This document shows, piece after piece, positions 9,672 through 17,859 of a DNA stretch of 64,000 bases. A model generated the notes under the pieces. That model was not told the DNA's origin and did no database searches. It saw only the letters and a list, made by a program, of their open reading frames with translations. This DNA is from Endobacterium cereale. Lineage in GTDB: Bacteria > Pseudomonadota > Alphaproteobacteria > Rhizobiales > Rhizobiaceae. Location of the stretch: the NCBI RefSeq assembly GCF_009617585.1, contig NZ_WIXI01000051.1, positions 248,001-312,000 of the forward strand. The letters run 5' to 3'. Position numbers and translations under genes: made by a program. Positions within the stretch are counted from its first letter, which is position 1. Each line of letters begins with the position of its first letter.

Positions 9672-10674
9672 TCAAAACACATCGGGGCAGACCCTGCTCA
9701 AGGTCGAAAACCTCACGACCCAGTTCGAAATCCAGGCAAAGTCGTTCTTCAAGAAGCCGACCATGCTGACCGCCGTCAATGACGTGTCGTTCGAACTGAA
9801 GGAAGGCCGCACGCTCGGCATCGTCGGCGAAAGCGGCTGTGGCAAATCCACCCTCGGCCGCTCGATCCTGCAGCTCATCCGGGCACAGGAAGGCCGTGTC
9901 GTCTGGCAGGGCAAGAACCTGCTTGATCTGACGCCGGAACAGATCCGGCTTGCGCGCCGCGACATGCAGATCATCTTTCAGGATCCGATCGCCTCGCTCG
10001 ATCCGCGCATGACGGTCGGCGACATCATCGCCGAACCGCTCACCGTGTTCGAGCCGAAACTCAGCCGCGCGGAGCGCACCGAGCGCGTGCGCGAGATCAT
10101 GGAAGCCGTCGGCCTCGTGCCGGAAATGATCAACCGCTATCCGCACGAGTTTTCCGGCGGTCAGGCCCAGCGTATCGGCATTGCCCGCGCCGTCATCACG
10201 CGGCCAAAGCTGATCGTCTGCGACGAACCGGTCTCGGCACTCGACGTGTCGATCCAGGGACAGGTGATCACGCTGTTGCGCAAGCTGCGCAAGGAGTTCG
10301 GCCTCACGCTGATCTTCATCAGCCACGATCTTTCGGTCGTGCGGCTGATCTCGGATGATGTTCTGGTTCTCTATCTCGGCCGCATCGTTGAGGCCGGCGA
10401 TTGCGCCACCGTGTTCAGCGCCCCGGCACATCCATACACACAGGCACTGTTTTCGGCAGCCCCGATCCCAGACCCGAAATTGGCCCGCCAGCGCTCGCGC
10501 ATCCGCCTGCAGGGCGATCCGCCATCCCCGATGAACCCACCGCCGGGCTGTCCATTCCAGCCGCGCTGCTGGAAGGCGACGGATATCTGTCGCACCAAAA
10601 TGCCGCCGACGGAACTGGTGCGTCCGGGCCAGTCGGCCGCGTGTTACCACATGGACCGGCCGCCGGAGACGTGA
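9664..10674 (+). CDS. peptide ABC transporter ATP-binding protein, OppF type
   Basis: The second ABC ATPase, 336 residues. Walker A is GESGCGKS, the signature FSGGQAQR, Walker B LIVCDEPV, and the switch His is in FISHDLS. The C-terminal oligo-peptide extension ends with the conserved Cys motif GCPFQPRCW. Its start overlaps the OppD-type gene by 8 nt. It is the last gene of the importer operon; a strong palindrome follows. Confidence 0.95.
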   Translation: MLDQNTSGQTLLKVENLTTQFEIQAKSFFKKPTMLTAVNDVSFELKEGRTLGIVGESGCGKSTLGRSILQLIRAQEGRVVWQGKNLLDLTPEQIRLARRDMQIIFQDPIASLDPRMTVGDIIAEPLTVFEPKLSRAERTERVREIMEAVGLVPEMINRYPHEFSGGQAQRIGIARAVITRPKLIVCDEPVSALDVSIQGQVITLLRKLRKEFGLTLIFISHDLSVVRLISDDVLVLYLGRIVEAGDCATVFSAPAHPYTQALFSAAPIPDPKLARQRSRIRLQGDPPSPMNPPPGCPFQPRCWKATDICRTKMPPTELVRPGQSAACYHMDRPPET

Positions 10675-10687
10675 GGCTACCGCCCTT

Positions 10688-10714
10688 GACCACTCCCTTG
10701 CCAAGGGAGTGGTC
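10688..10714 (+). terminator. stem-loop after the peptide importer operon
   Basis: A perfect 12-bp inverted repeat (GACCACTCCCTT and its complement) with a 3-nt loop, 13 nt after the OppF-type stop. There is no T-run, so it may be a terminator, a 3'-end stabiliser or a copy of a dispersed palindrome. Confidence 0.6.
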
Positions 10715-10782
10715 CATTCACCCTTGCCTCCCAAACCCTCATCGCGTATCGCCAAATGACGAAAATTGTTGGGAGAACGGTT

Positions 10783-11694
10783 TTGGGCGGAAAGTTTCTA
10801 TCGATTGGCGAATGCATGGTGGAACTCTCGCAGGCGGGTGATGGCCTGCTGCGCAGAGGTTTTGCCGGCGACACGTTCAACACCGCCTGGTACATGCGCG
10901 CTTGCCTGCCAGCCGACTGGTCCGTCGATTATTTCACCGCTCTCGGCGACGACCCAATGTCCGACGAAATGCTGGCGATGATGTCAAAGGCCGGCATCGG
11001 CACCAGCCAGATCCGCCGCATTCCCGGCAAGACACCCGGCCTCTACCTCATCACCCTGAAAGACGGCGAACGTACCTTCAGCTACTGGCGCGACACCGCC
11101 GCCGCCAAAAAGCTGGCCGATGACGCAAACCACCTGCGCGCGGCAATAGAAGCCTCAGACATCATATATTTTTCCGGCATCACGCTGGGTATCCTTGCGT
11201 CTGAAGCAATCGACACGCTGTTGTCGGAACTGCGCCGCGCCAAGGCATCCGGCAAGATCGTCGCCTTCGATCCTAATATCCGTCCGCGCCTGTGGTCGGA
11301 CAAAGATGTCATGCTGAAGACGATCGAGGCCGGTGCCCGTGCCGCATCCCTCGTGCTACCCAGCTTCGATGATGAAAAGGTCCATTTCGGCGATCCCGAC
11401 GTGGCCGCCACCGTTGCACGTTATCATGTCCTTGGCGTGCCCACGGTCGTGGTAAAGGACGGCCCCAATGGTGTGACGCTCAGTTTTGACGGCAAGGTTG
11501 AGCATGTACCGGCCGTGGAGGCAAAGGCCGTGGTGGACACGACCAGCGCCGGAGACAGTTTTAATGGCGGTTTCCTGTCACGCCTGCTGACGGGGGCCAC
11601 GCCTGCTGAAGCTGCAGCTCATGGTGCGGCTGTCGCAACAACCGTCATCGGCCATCATGGCGCACTGATCGATCCGGGCTTATTGCCGGTTTGA
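10783..11694 (+). CDS. kdgK: 2-dehydro-3-deoxygluconokinase-like sugar kinase (PfkB family)
   Basis: A ribokinase-family carbohydrate kinase of about 303 residues, most like KDG kinase, which phosphorylates 2-keto-3-deoxygluconate in hexuronate or Entner-Doudoroff catabolism. Evidence: FLSIGECMVELSQ at the N-terminus, GFAGDTFNTAWY for substrate binding, and the PfkB signature near the C-terminus DTTSAGDSFNGGFL, whose Asp is the catalytic base. TTG 10783 is preferred: GGGAGA lies just ahead of it and the product then starts like family members. ATG 10756 lacks a ribosome-binding site. The exact sugar acid is inferred. Confidence 0.85.
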   Translation: MGGKFLSIGECMVELSQAGDGLLRRGFAGDTFNTAWYMRACLPADWSVDYFTALGDDPMSDEMLAMMSKAGIGTSQIRRIPGKTPGLYLITLKDGERTFSYWRDTAAAKKLADDANHLRAAIEASDIIYFSGITLGILASEAIDTLLSELRRAKASGKIVAFDPNIRPRLWSDKDVMLKTIEAGARAASLVLPSFDDEKVHFGDPDVAATVARYHVLGVPTVVVKDGPNGVTLSFDGKVEHVPAVEAKAVVDTTSAGDSFNGGFLSRLLTGATPAEAAAHGAAVATTVIGHHGALIDPGLLPV

Positions 11695-11729
11695 ACAACT
11701 CTCTCAGCCTTCTCCATAAGACGGATCTC

Positions 11730-12251
11730 ATGCGTTACGTACTATTGCTCTATATTGCAGCGCTGGCCGGCATTGGCCTTCCGGCAAAGGCAGATCCGCT
11801 GGATGACTGGAAAAAGGCGGAAGCACAGGCTGAAGAGGCGTGGCACAAATTGCCTATGAGCACGCGGAACGCCACATTCATCTCCGAAGCGCCGAAAGGC
11901 TACGGAGTTTATAAGGTCAGGGAAACAAACGTCTTCAAGCCGAAGGATCAACTTCGGATCTATTTCGAACCGATTGGTTACGACTGGAAACCACTTGCCG
12001 ACGGGCTGGTGAGCATGGGAGTCAACAGCGACTTTACCGTTCGAAATGAAAAGGGCGCAATCGTCGGCCATCAACCTGACTTCGCTCGGCCGGTGATCCA
12101 GAACCGCCATCGTGCACGCGAATTTTATATCGATTTCACGCTGACGATCAGCGCCTTGCCAGTCGGATCCTATACAGTGACTTATACGATGCGCGACATT
12201 GCCAGCGACAAGAGCACTAGCTTCGATCTGCCATTCGAGATCGAGAACTAG
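11730..12251 (+). CDS. secreted protein of unknown function
   Basis: I do not recognise this protein of about 173 residues. It has a signal peptide (MRYVLLLYIAALAGIGLPAKA) followed by a hydrophilic mature domain rich in aromatic residues, ending in what looks like a beta-strand series (GSYTVTYTMRDIASDKSTSF). ATG 11730 fits the signal peptide; a TTG at 11691 overlapping the kinase stop would add 13 residues. It is close enough to the kinase gene to be cotranscribed. Confidence 0.7.
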   Translation: MRYVLLLYIAALAGIGLPAKADPLDDWKKAEAQAEEAWHKLPMSTRNATFISEAPKGYGVYKVRETNVFKPKDQLRIYFEPIGYDWKPLADGLVSMGVNSDFTVRNEKGAIVGHQPDFARPVIQNRHRAREFYIDFTLTISALPVGSYTVTYTMRDIASDKSTSFDLPFEIEN

Positions 12252-12290
12252 ACGCAGCTCATTCAGGCATGGCAAAGCAGCCCGTACGAG

Positions 12291-12495
12291 CTAGAGCACC
12301 TTGCAGGCAACCCGTATTCTGCTGCCGGAGCAGGTTTTCGTCAGAGCAAAGGCGATTGGCGAAGGGGAGCCCCTAAGATACGTTGGAGCCGATCACCTCT
12401 GATCCGGGCGGAAAAATGCCCGGCCCCTTCGGGGTTGGCTGATACGGGCCGTCCAAGCCAACAGAATGGTGCAGATTAGCCGCGACATGCTCTAG
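12291..12495. repeat. possible intergenic mosaic/repeat element with 8-bp inverted ends
   Basis: A 205-bp stretch without coding potential, bounded by CTAGAGCA (12291-12298) and its exact complement TGCTCTAG (12488-12495). The right end carries CGCGACATGCTCTAG, which resembles a sequence I recall as frequent in rhizobial intergenic repeats. The interior holds a short GC-rich hairpin around 12420-12440. The right terminal repeat overlaps the stop codon of the phosphatase gene. Copy number cannot be judged from one window. Confidence 0.4.
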
Positions 12496-13040
12496 AACCC
12501 GATCGTCTCTTCAAACTTGTCCCAGGACTGCCACATCGCATAGCGGCCAATGCCGGGGATCGGCACATGGCCGTAATAAGGTGACAGCTGCAGCTGCGAA
12601 AACATCTCACTACGCTTCGCAACGGCGCCGACATAGATCGCCGAAGCAAGACCAGTTCGGTTTGCCCCGTGTTCGCAGTGGATCAGGATCGGCTTTTCGG
12701 CATTGCGCATGATCTCCGCCAGTTCCTCGCTGCCTGCGACCGGCAGAATTTCTCCAGAACTGATCGGGTAGTCGACCAGCGTCACTCCATTGCGCTCGGC
12801 GGCCGACTTTTCTTCCCAATACCAGGCGCCACGCTTCTCATTGCGCAGATTGATGATCGTCTTGATCCCATGACGTCGCACGAGACTGTCGATCTCCTCA
12901 GCACCCGGCTGCCCAGAGCGGTAGAGTTCGCCTGCAATGACTTCATGCTCATTGCCGGTCAGCTGATTGACGCCCATGAAAATGCCAAGCGCGGCGACAG
13001 CAGCAAGAAGACCCAGTGATATGGACCGAAAAATACGCAT
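12492..13040 (-). CDS. membrane-anchored tyrosine/dual-specificity phosphatase
   Basis: A 182-residue protein with an N-terminal hydrophobic anchor (ISLGLLAAVAALGIFMGVNQL) and a cysteine-phosphatase domain. The P-loop HCEHGANRTG near residues 120-130 matches HCxxGxxR(S/T)G, with the catalytic Cys and phosphate-binding Arg both present. The upstream motif ELYRSGQPGAEEIDSLVRRHGIKTIINLR is typical of the DSP/PTPMT1-like family. The protein probably faces the periplasm. Substrate unknown. The stop codon lies inside the end of the possible repeat element. Confidence 0.85.
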   Translation of the reverse strand: MRIFRSISLGLLAAVAALGIFMGVNQLTGNEHEVIAGELYRSGQPGAEEIDSLVRRHGIKTIINLRNEKRGAWYWEEKSAAERNGVTLVDYPISSGEILPVAGSEELAEIMRNAEKPILIHCEHGANRTGLASAIYVGAVAKRSEMFSQLQLSPYYGHVPIPGIGRYAMWQSWDKFEETIGF

Positions 13041-13086
13041 GAAAAATCCATCGCAACATTATCGGTGACGGATTTAGGCGCGTGCC

Positions 13087-13152
13087 GTCACACAGGCAAA
13101 TCACGCTACCCCAAAGCCTCGACCGGGCCGCGACATTCGCCTGTCACACAGG
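13087..13152. repeat. direct repeat GTCACACAGG
   Basis: The decamer GTCACACAGG occurs at 13087-13096 and 13143-13152, in the spacer between the divergently oriented phosphatase and glycosyltransferase genes. It could be a pair of binding sites. I tested it by eye against the PhoB box and the 11-bp period does not fit. Confidence 0.35.
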
Positions 13153-13239
13153 TCAGCGATAGAACAGCAACTCCGCAAGAAACGTCCTGAGTCGGCGAAA
13201 TTGCGGCGATGAGACGGGCAAAAGGGGTTTCAGCCGGTC

Positions 13240-14298
13240 ATGACCAGAATTACCATCGTTTCCGATGCCTGGTATCCGCAGATCAATGGCGTTGTCCGCT
13301 CGATCGAAAACACAAATCGCGAGCTCACCCGCATGGGCGTGGATGTGGCCATGGTCACGCCGCAGGATTTTTCCAGCGTGCCCTGCCCCACCTATCCGGA
13401 AATCCGCCTGTCCGTCGCCACCTACTGGCAGGTCGCCTCCGCCATCAAGGCATCCGGCCCGACCGCCGTTCACATTGCCACCGAAGGCCCGCTCGGCCTG
13501 ATGGCACGCCGCTGGTGCCTGAAGAACGACATGCCCTTTTCCACCAGCTATCACACCCGTTTCCCGGAATATGTGGCCGCCCGTTTCCCGATCCCCCTGC
13601 GCTGGCTGAACGCTTTCGTGCGCTGGTTCCACAATGCCGGCAATGGCTGCATGGTGGCAACCGGCAGCCTCGAGCGCGAACTGTCGAAACTCGGCATCAA
13701 GAACCTTTTGCGCTGGAGCCGCGGCATAGACCAGACGGTGTTTCACCCGATGGACCTGGACGACCGCCCATTCGACCTGCCGCGCCCGATCTTCATGACG
13801 GTCGGCCGGGTCGCGGTGGAAAAGAACCTGCCCGCCTTTCTCGATCTCGACCTGCCCGGCTCCAAGGTCGTGGTCGGCGATGGTCCGGATCGCGCCGAAC
13901 TGCAACGCAAACATCCGAACGTGCTGTTCACCGGAACCAAAACCGGTGAGGAACTGGCCCGAGCCTATGCCCAGGCCGACGTCTTCGTCTTCCCGTCAAA
14001 GACCGACACGTTTGGCAATACCATCCTTGAAGCATTGGCAAGCGGTGTCCCTGTCGCCGCCTATCCGGTGATGGGACCGATCGATATCATCGAAGAAGGG
14101 TCCGGCGCCGGTGCGCTGAATGAAGACTTGCGCGAAGCCTGCCTCGCGGCCCTTGCGTGCCGACGCGAGGATGCAAGCCGGCTGGCCAGGCGTTACACAT
14201 GGGAAGCCGCCTCGCAGCAGTTTTTGGTCAATGTGCTGAAGGCACAATCGGAGCGCCCGCGCCGCCGGCCGGGCACCCGTCCCCTGCCTGCCGCGTGA
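13240..14298 (+). CDS. glycosyltransferase, GT4 family
   Basis: A 352-residue GT-B fold glycosyltransferase. The N-terminal Rossmann domain begins RITIVSDAWYPQINGVVRSI and includes the lipid-acceptor-type stretch TSYHTRFPEYVAARFPIP. The C-terminal nucleotide-sugar domain has VGRVAVEKN and FVFPSKTDTFGNTILEALASGVPV, the E-x7-E motif of retaining GT4 enzymes. It resembles the GDP-mannose-dependent MgtA/PimB group and rhizobial glycolipid synthases that add sugar to diacylglycerol. Donor and acceptor cannot be read from sequence. It is expected to act at the inner face of the inner membrane. Confidence 0.85.
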   Translation: MTRITIVSDAWYPQINGVVRSIENTNRELTRMGVDVAMVTPQDFSSVPCPTYPEIRLSVATYWQVASAIKASGPTAVHIATEGPLGLMARRWCLKNDMPFSTSYHTRFPEYVAARFPIPLRWLNAFVRWFHNAGNGCMVATGSLERELSKLGIKNLLRWSRGIDQTVFHPMDLDDRPFDLPRPIFMTVGRVAVEKNLPAFLDLDLPGSKVVVGDGPDRAELQRKHPNVLFTGTKTGEELARAYAQADVFVFPSKTDTFGNTILEALASGVPVAAYPVMGPIDIIEEGSGAGALNEDLREACLAALACRREDASRLARRYTWEAASQQFLVNVLKAQSERPRRRPGTRPLPAA

Positions 14299-14423
14299 GA
14301 ACGCGACATACTAGCGCCAAACACGATTTGCGCAGATAAAACAGAAATTTAAGGCACTTTCTTTTGCCTTGTAGCCGCCTAGATATGTCACCACGACAAT
14401 TGCGTGGGTCGAGGGGACGACCG

Positions 14424-15401
14424 GTGACAGCAACGGATGCAGAAACGCCAGCCGAAATGCTGATCCGACGTGCCGACGAGCTTCGTCAGGCGGCGGAAGC
14501 GGCGCAAACCTATGGGGAATGCCTGCGCCTCAACATCCTTCTTTCCGAGGCGCGCTCCGCCTATTGGGCGCGGTCGGAAAAGGATTTTGACGATCGCAAT
14601 TTCATGTGGTCGGAGGAAATTTTCGCGACAGATCGCTCCATAAGAGCGCAAACCGAAACACTTCGCCCGATGGATGAAATTCCCGCTATATTGGAAACAA
14701 CGGAACCAACGGTAGAGAGCTTTTTCGACAGCCACTGCCGTCCACCGTCAACGCTTGACGAGGAAAGCCGGAAGCGTCGCATAGACCTGATCGACGCGGC
14801 GGAGAAACGCCTGGGCATTGCGATCAACGGCACCTTGCGCGCGCTGTTTGCCCACTGCAATGGCGGCACGACCGACTTTTATCTGCATCCGCGCTTTCCC
14901 TGGTCCCGTGTCGATTACACGAATGTGGAAAACCACCCCGACGACGGCCACAAATATTCGCCATTCTATACCGAATGGCAGTGGGTTTTCGATGATCAAA
15001 CGATTGCCTCGGTACAGCATTGGCAGTCGGTAGAAAGCTTCATGGCCGAGGAAATCGACCGCTACCAGCGCGAGGATTACATCGTTGACCTGACGTGGCG
15101 CGAAAAAATGGCTGGCCTCGATCGCCTGATCATCCTGTGCATGCAGGAAAACAGCCGCACCTGGGATATCAACATGACCTGCCTCGATTTTCGCCGTGGC
15201 CCACTGCCGGGCCTCGTCATTCTCGCTGCAGACAAAACCGGCGAACATTTCGAGATCCGGCAAAGCTGGCCAAGTTTCGAGACGCTTTTCGGCCGGCTAC
15301 GCCGTTGGTCGATACGCGAAATCGATGGCGCGGTCCGCAAGCGCGGCCCGACCTATGTCGAAATTTTCGATGAGGGCCGCTGGCGGATGCCATACGGGTG
15401 A
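14424..15401 (+). CDS. SUKH (SMI1/KNR4)-like protein
   Basis: A protein of about 325 residues. After an alpha-helical N-terminal part (residues 1-100), a segment reads LIDAAEKRLGIAINGTLRALFAHCNGG, the hallmark of the SMI1/KNR4 (SUKH) fold, followed by acidic and aromatic residues in the family pattern. SUKH proteins often act as immunity proteins against polymorphic toxins, but no toxin gene adjoins this one, so a housekeeping role is equally possible. GTG 14424 is chosen because GAGGGG lies 7 nt upstream; the frame continues to a TTG at 14364. No signal peptide. Confidence 0.65.
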   Translation: MTATDAETPAEMLIRRADELRQAAEAAQTYGECLRLNILLSEARSAYWARSEKDFDDRNFMWSEEIFATDRSIRAQTETLRPMDEIPAILETTEPTVESFFDSHCRPPSTLDEESRKRRIDLIDAAEKRLGIAINGTLRALFAHCNGGTTDFYLHPRFPWSRVDYTNVENHPDDGHKYSPFYTEWQWVFDDQTIASVQHWQSVESFMAEEIDRYQREDYIVDLTWREKMAGLDRLIILCMQENSRTWDINMTCLDFRRGPLPGLVILAADKTGEHFEIRQSWPSFETLFGRLRRWSIREIDGAVRKRGPTYVEIFDEGRWRMPYG

Positions 15402-15450
15402 CAGTGTCACCCGTCAGCAGCACAGCAGACGTGAAGCACCGCGAACGGAA

Positions 15451-15537
15451 TCAGCCGATATTTTCATCCCGCCAGTGGAAGAACAACACGCTTCCGATAC
15501 CCAGACAGATGGCGGCGACGAGACCTGCAATGATCAT
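15451..15537 (-). CDS. 28-residue putative membrane peptide
   Basis: A short open frame with a very strong ribosome-binding site (GGGAGGAGG a few nt before ATG 15537). The product MIIAGLVAAICLGIGSVLFF, continuing with HWRDENIG, is a single transmembrane helix of about 20 residues with a short charged C-terminal tail. The size and shape resemble small membrane subunits or regulators such as KdpF, CydX or CcoQ types, but I see no clear match to any. It stands alone between the SUKH-like gene and a secreted-protein gene. Confidence 0.6.
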   Translation of the reverse strand: MIIAGLVAAICLGIGSVLFFHWRDENIG

Positions 15538-15687
15538 GGATTTCCTCCTCCCATGGATCGACAAGGCTTGATATCCCCTCCCAGAGTCACAAGCCATGGT
15601 CGCAGTCGAACATAGACGCAACGAAATAGCAAGTGGAGGCCCGCGCCCTCCATCGGCTGTCCGTCGTCGTCTATTGCCTGAAGCGGC

Positions 15688-16041
15688 TCAGAAGACGGTA
15701 ACGGCGACTCGGTCGCGAAACACCGTCAGCCTTTCACGGCCCTTTGTCGTGGCCGTGAATTTGATGCCGCGTGCCGGTACCACCTTACCGCATTTGCGGC
15801 TGCGCACCGTGCCGATGCCCCCATCGGAAAACGTACCGGTGGCCGAGACCGGCAGTTTTGCAACGACATCTTCCCATTCCGGTGCCGGATCGGTGCAGTT
15901 CCTGCCGCGAACGCCCTTCACCAGCAATTCCTTGCCGGACTTTATCGCGATGCTGGGTCGATAGGTGAAGGCCGCCTCTTCCGCCAGTACGGTCGTACCG
16001 GAAGACATGCCAAGGAAGATCGCAAAACTTATGCGAACCAT
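15688..16041 (-). CDS. small secreted protein of unknown function
   Basis: A protein of about 117 residues with a signal peptide (MVRISFAIFLGMSSGTTVLA) and a mature part containing two cysteines (GRNCTDPAPEW and RSRKCGKVV) that could form a disulfide. The sequence is basic and probably beta-rich. ATG 16041 has GAGGGG 7 nt upstream and starts the signal peptide; the open frame extends to 16113 without support. I do not recognise the family. Confidence 0.7.
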   Translation of the reverse strand: MVRISFAIFLGMSSGTTVLAEEAAFTYRPSIAIKSGKELLVKGVRGRNCTDPAPEWEDVVAKLPVSATGTFSDGGIGTVRSRKCGKVVPARGIKFTATTKGRERLTVFRDRVAVTVF

Positions 16042-16341
16042 TTCATTCCCCTCTCTGCTGGCGTCATGCCAGAGCTGGCTCACAGCCCTTAACCCTGTGA
16101 ACCGATTGAACATATCCGTGCCCCGGCGTGTGACTGAACACAGACCAAAGCAAAATTATGCCAAGACAGAATTATGAATGTGGATGAGAATACGAAAAGC
16201 CGCCGGACATGGCTGAGGCCGGATCATCGGGATGGATCGCACATGTCGGGAAAGCGCGCTGGATCACGCTGATCGACGTTATAACGCGACAATCACAAAG
16301 CCTCGGCCATGTCGGCTCCGGCATATCAGATGAGGGAAATA

Positions 16342-16372
16342 CACGCGTCACCACCCATACGGGTGACGCGTG
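16342..16372. terminator. stem-loop downstream of der
   Basis: An 11-bp perfect inverted repeat (CACGCGTCACC/GGTGACGCGTG) with a 9-nt loop lies 17 nt beyond the der stop. On the plus strand it is followed by AATTTTT. It is likely the transcription end of the TPR-der operon, although the U-tract is on the other strand. Confidence 0.6.
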
Positions 16373-16388
16373 ATAATTTTTCGCGCGC

Positions 16389-17813
16389 TCAGCGCTTTCT
16401 GCGGCGACCTTCGAACGGGTTGTCGCCTGCTTTGAAATGGATGCGGATCGGCACGCCCGGCATGTCGAAATCGGTGCGCAGGTTGTTGGTCATGTAACGC
16501 ACATAACTTTCCGGCAGCGCGTCGGGGCGCGTGCAGGAGACCATAAAGGCCGGCGGGCGGGCTTTCACCTGCGTCATGTATTTCAGCTTCAGGCGACGCC
16601 CGGAAACGGCCGGTGGCGGATGTTGCGTCGTTGTCTGATCGAGCCAGCGGTTCAGGCGGGCGGTGGAGATGCGCTTGTTCCAGACCCTGTCGGTATCGAC
16701 AATGCTCTGCATCAATTTGTCGAGGCCGTAACCGGTCTGGCCGGAAATCGGCACGGCGCGAATGCCGCGTGCCTGCGGCAGCAGACGTTCCGTCTTTTCG
16801 CGAAGTTCGGCAAGCACTGCCTGCGGATCCTCGATCATGTCCCACTTGTTGAAAGCGAGAACGGCGGCACGGCCTTCGCGAAGAACCAGATCGGCGATCT
16901 GCAGGTCCTGCTTTTCGAAGGGGATGGTAGCATCGAAGACGATGACGACCGTTTCGGCAAAACGGATCGAGCGCAGCGCATCGGCGACGGACAGCTTTTC
17001 CAGCTTTTCCTGCACGCGCGCCTTGCGGCGCATACCGGCGGTATCGAACATCTTGATGGTGCGTCCGCGCCAGTCCCATTCGACGGAAATGCTGTCGCGG
17101 GTAATACCGGCTTCCGGGCCGGTGAGCAGACGGTCTTCACCGAGGAAGCGGTTAATAAGCGTCGACTTTCCGGCATTCGGGCGACCGACGATGGCCACGC
17201 GCAAAGGCAGCGTCTCGTCATAGCCGATTTCGGCGTCGTCATCCTCGTCGTCGAAATCGCTGTCGCGCACGTCGACATCGGTCACGGCTTCATCGACCTC
17301 TTCCGGGAAGGCGGCCTCTTCGCCAATCGCCTCAACGATGGCGTCGCGCAGGTCGATCATGCCCTGGCCGTGTTCGGCCGAGATCGGAACCGGTTCGCCA
17401 AGACCGAGCGTATAGGCATCGTAGAAGCCGCCATCCGAGCCCTTGGCTTCGGACTTGTTGGCGACCAGCACCACCGGCTTGCCGCTGCGGCGCAGAAGTT
17501 CGCCAAAGGTCTTGTCGAGCGGCGTCAGGCCCGCCTTGGCATCGACCACGAACAGCGTCAGGTCGGCTTCCTCGATTGCCATTTCCGTCTGGGCGCGCAT
17601 GCGGCCTTCAAGCGTATCGGCACCGGCCTCTTCCAGACCGGCGGTATCGATGATGGTGAAGCGCAGGTCGACAAGCTTGGCATCGCCCGGACGACGGTCG
17701 CGGGTCACGCCCGGCGTATCATCGACCAGCGCAAGCTTCTTGCCGACCAGCCGGTTGAACAGCGTCGACTTGCCGACATTCGGGCGTCCGACGATGGCGA
17801 CGGTGAAGCTCAT
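16389..17813 (-). CDS. der: ribosome biogenesis GTPase Der
   Basis: Der (EngA), 474 residues, an essential GTPase with two tandem G domains and a KH-like C-terminal domain that helps mature the 50S ribosomal subunit. The first G domain starts VAIVGRPNVGKSTLFNRL with DTPG and NKSE; the second has VAIVGRPNAGKSTLINRF, DTAGM and NKWD. An acidic linker (DVRDSDFDDEDDDAEIGYDE) separates them, longer than in Escherichia coli and typical of alphaproteobacteria. The C-terminal end is basic (GDNPFEGRRRKR). It lies 46 nt after a TPR-protein gene. Confidence 0.97.
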   Translation of the reverse strand: MSFTVAIVGRPNVGKSTLFNRLVGKKLALVDDTPGVTRDRRPGDAKLVDLRFTIIDTAGLEEAGADTLEGRMRAQTEMAIEEADLTLFVVDAKAGLTPLDKTFGELLRRSGKPVVLVANKSEAKGSDGGFYDAYTLGLGEPVPISAEHGQGMIDLRDAIVEAIGEEAAFPEEVDEAVTDVDVRDSDFDDEDDDAEIGYDETLPLRVAIVGRPNAGKSTLINRFLGEDRLLTGPEAGITRDSISVEWDWRGRTIKMFDTAGMRRKARVQEKLEKLSVADALRSIRFAETVVIVFDATIPFEKQDLQIADLVLREGRAAVLAFNKWDMIEDPQAVLAELREKTERLLPQARGIRAVPISGQTGYGLDKLMQSIVDTDRVWNKRISTARLNRWLDQTTTQHPPPAVSGRRLKLKYMTQVKARPPAFMVSCTRPDALPESYVRYMTNNLRTDFDMPGVPIRIHFKAGDNPFEGRRRKR

Positions 17814-17859
17814 GTGGTTTCTTTCTCTTTTTGGGCGCGTTCAGCCGGTCCGGCTGAAA

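Noticed and set aside
13081..13160. Possible PhoB box upstream of the glycosyltransferase gene
   Set aside because: The TGTCAC-like half sites are not spaced by 11 bp, so the Pho-box pattern fails.
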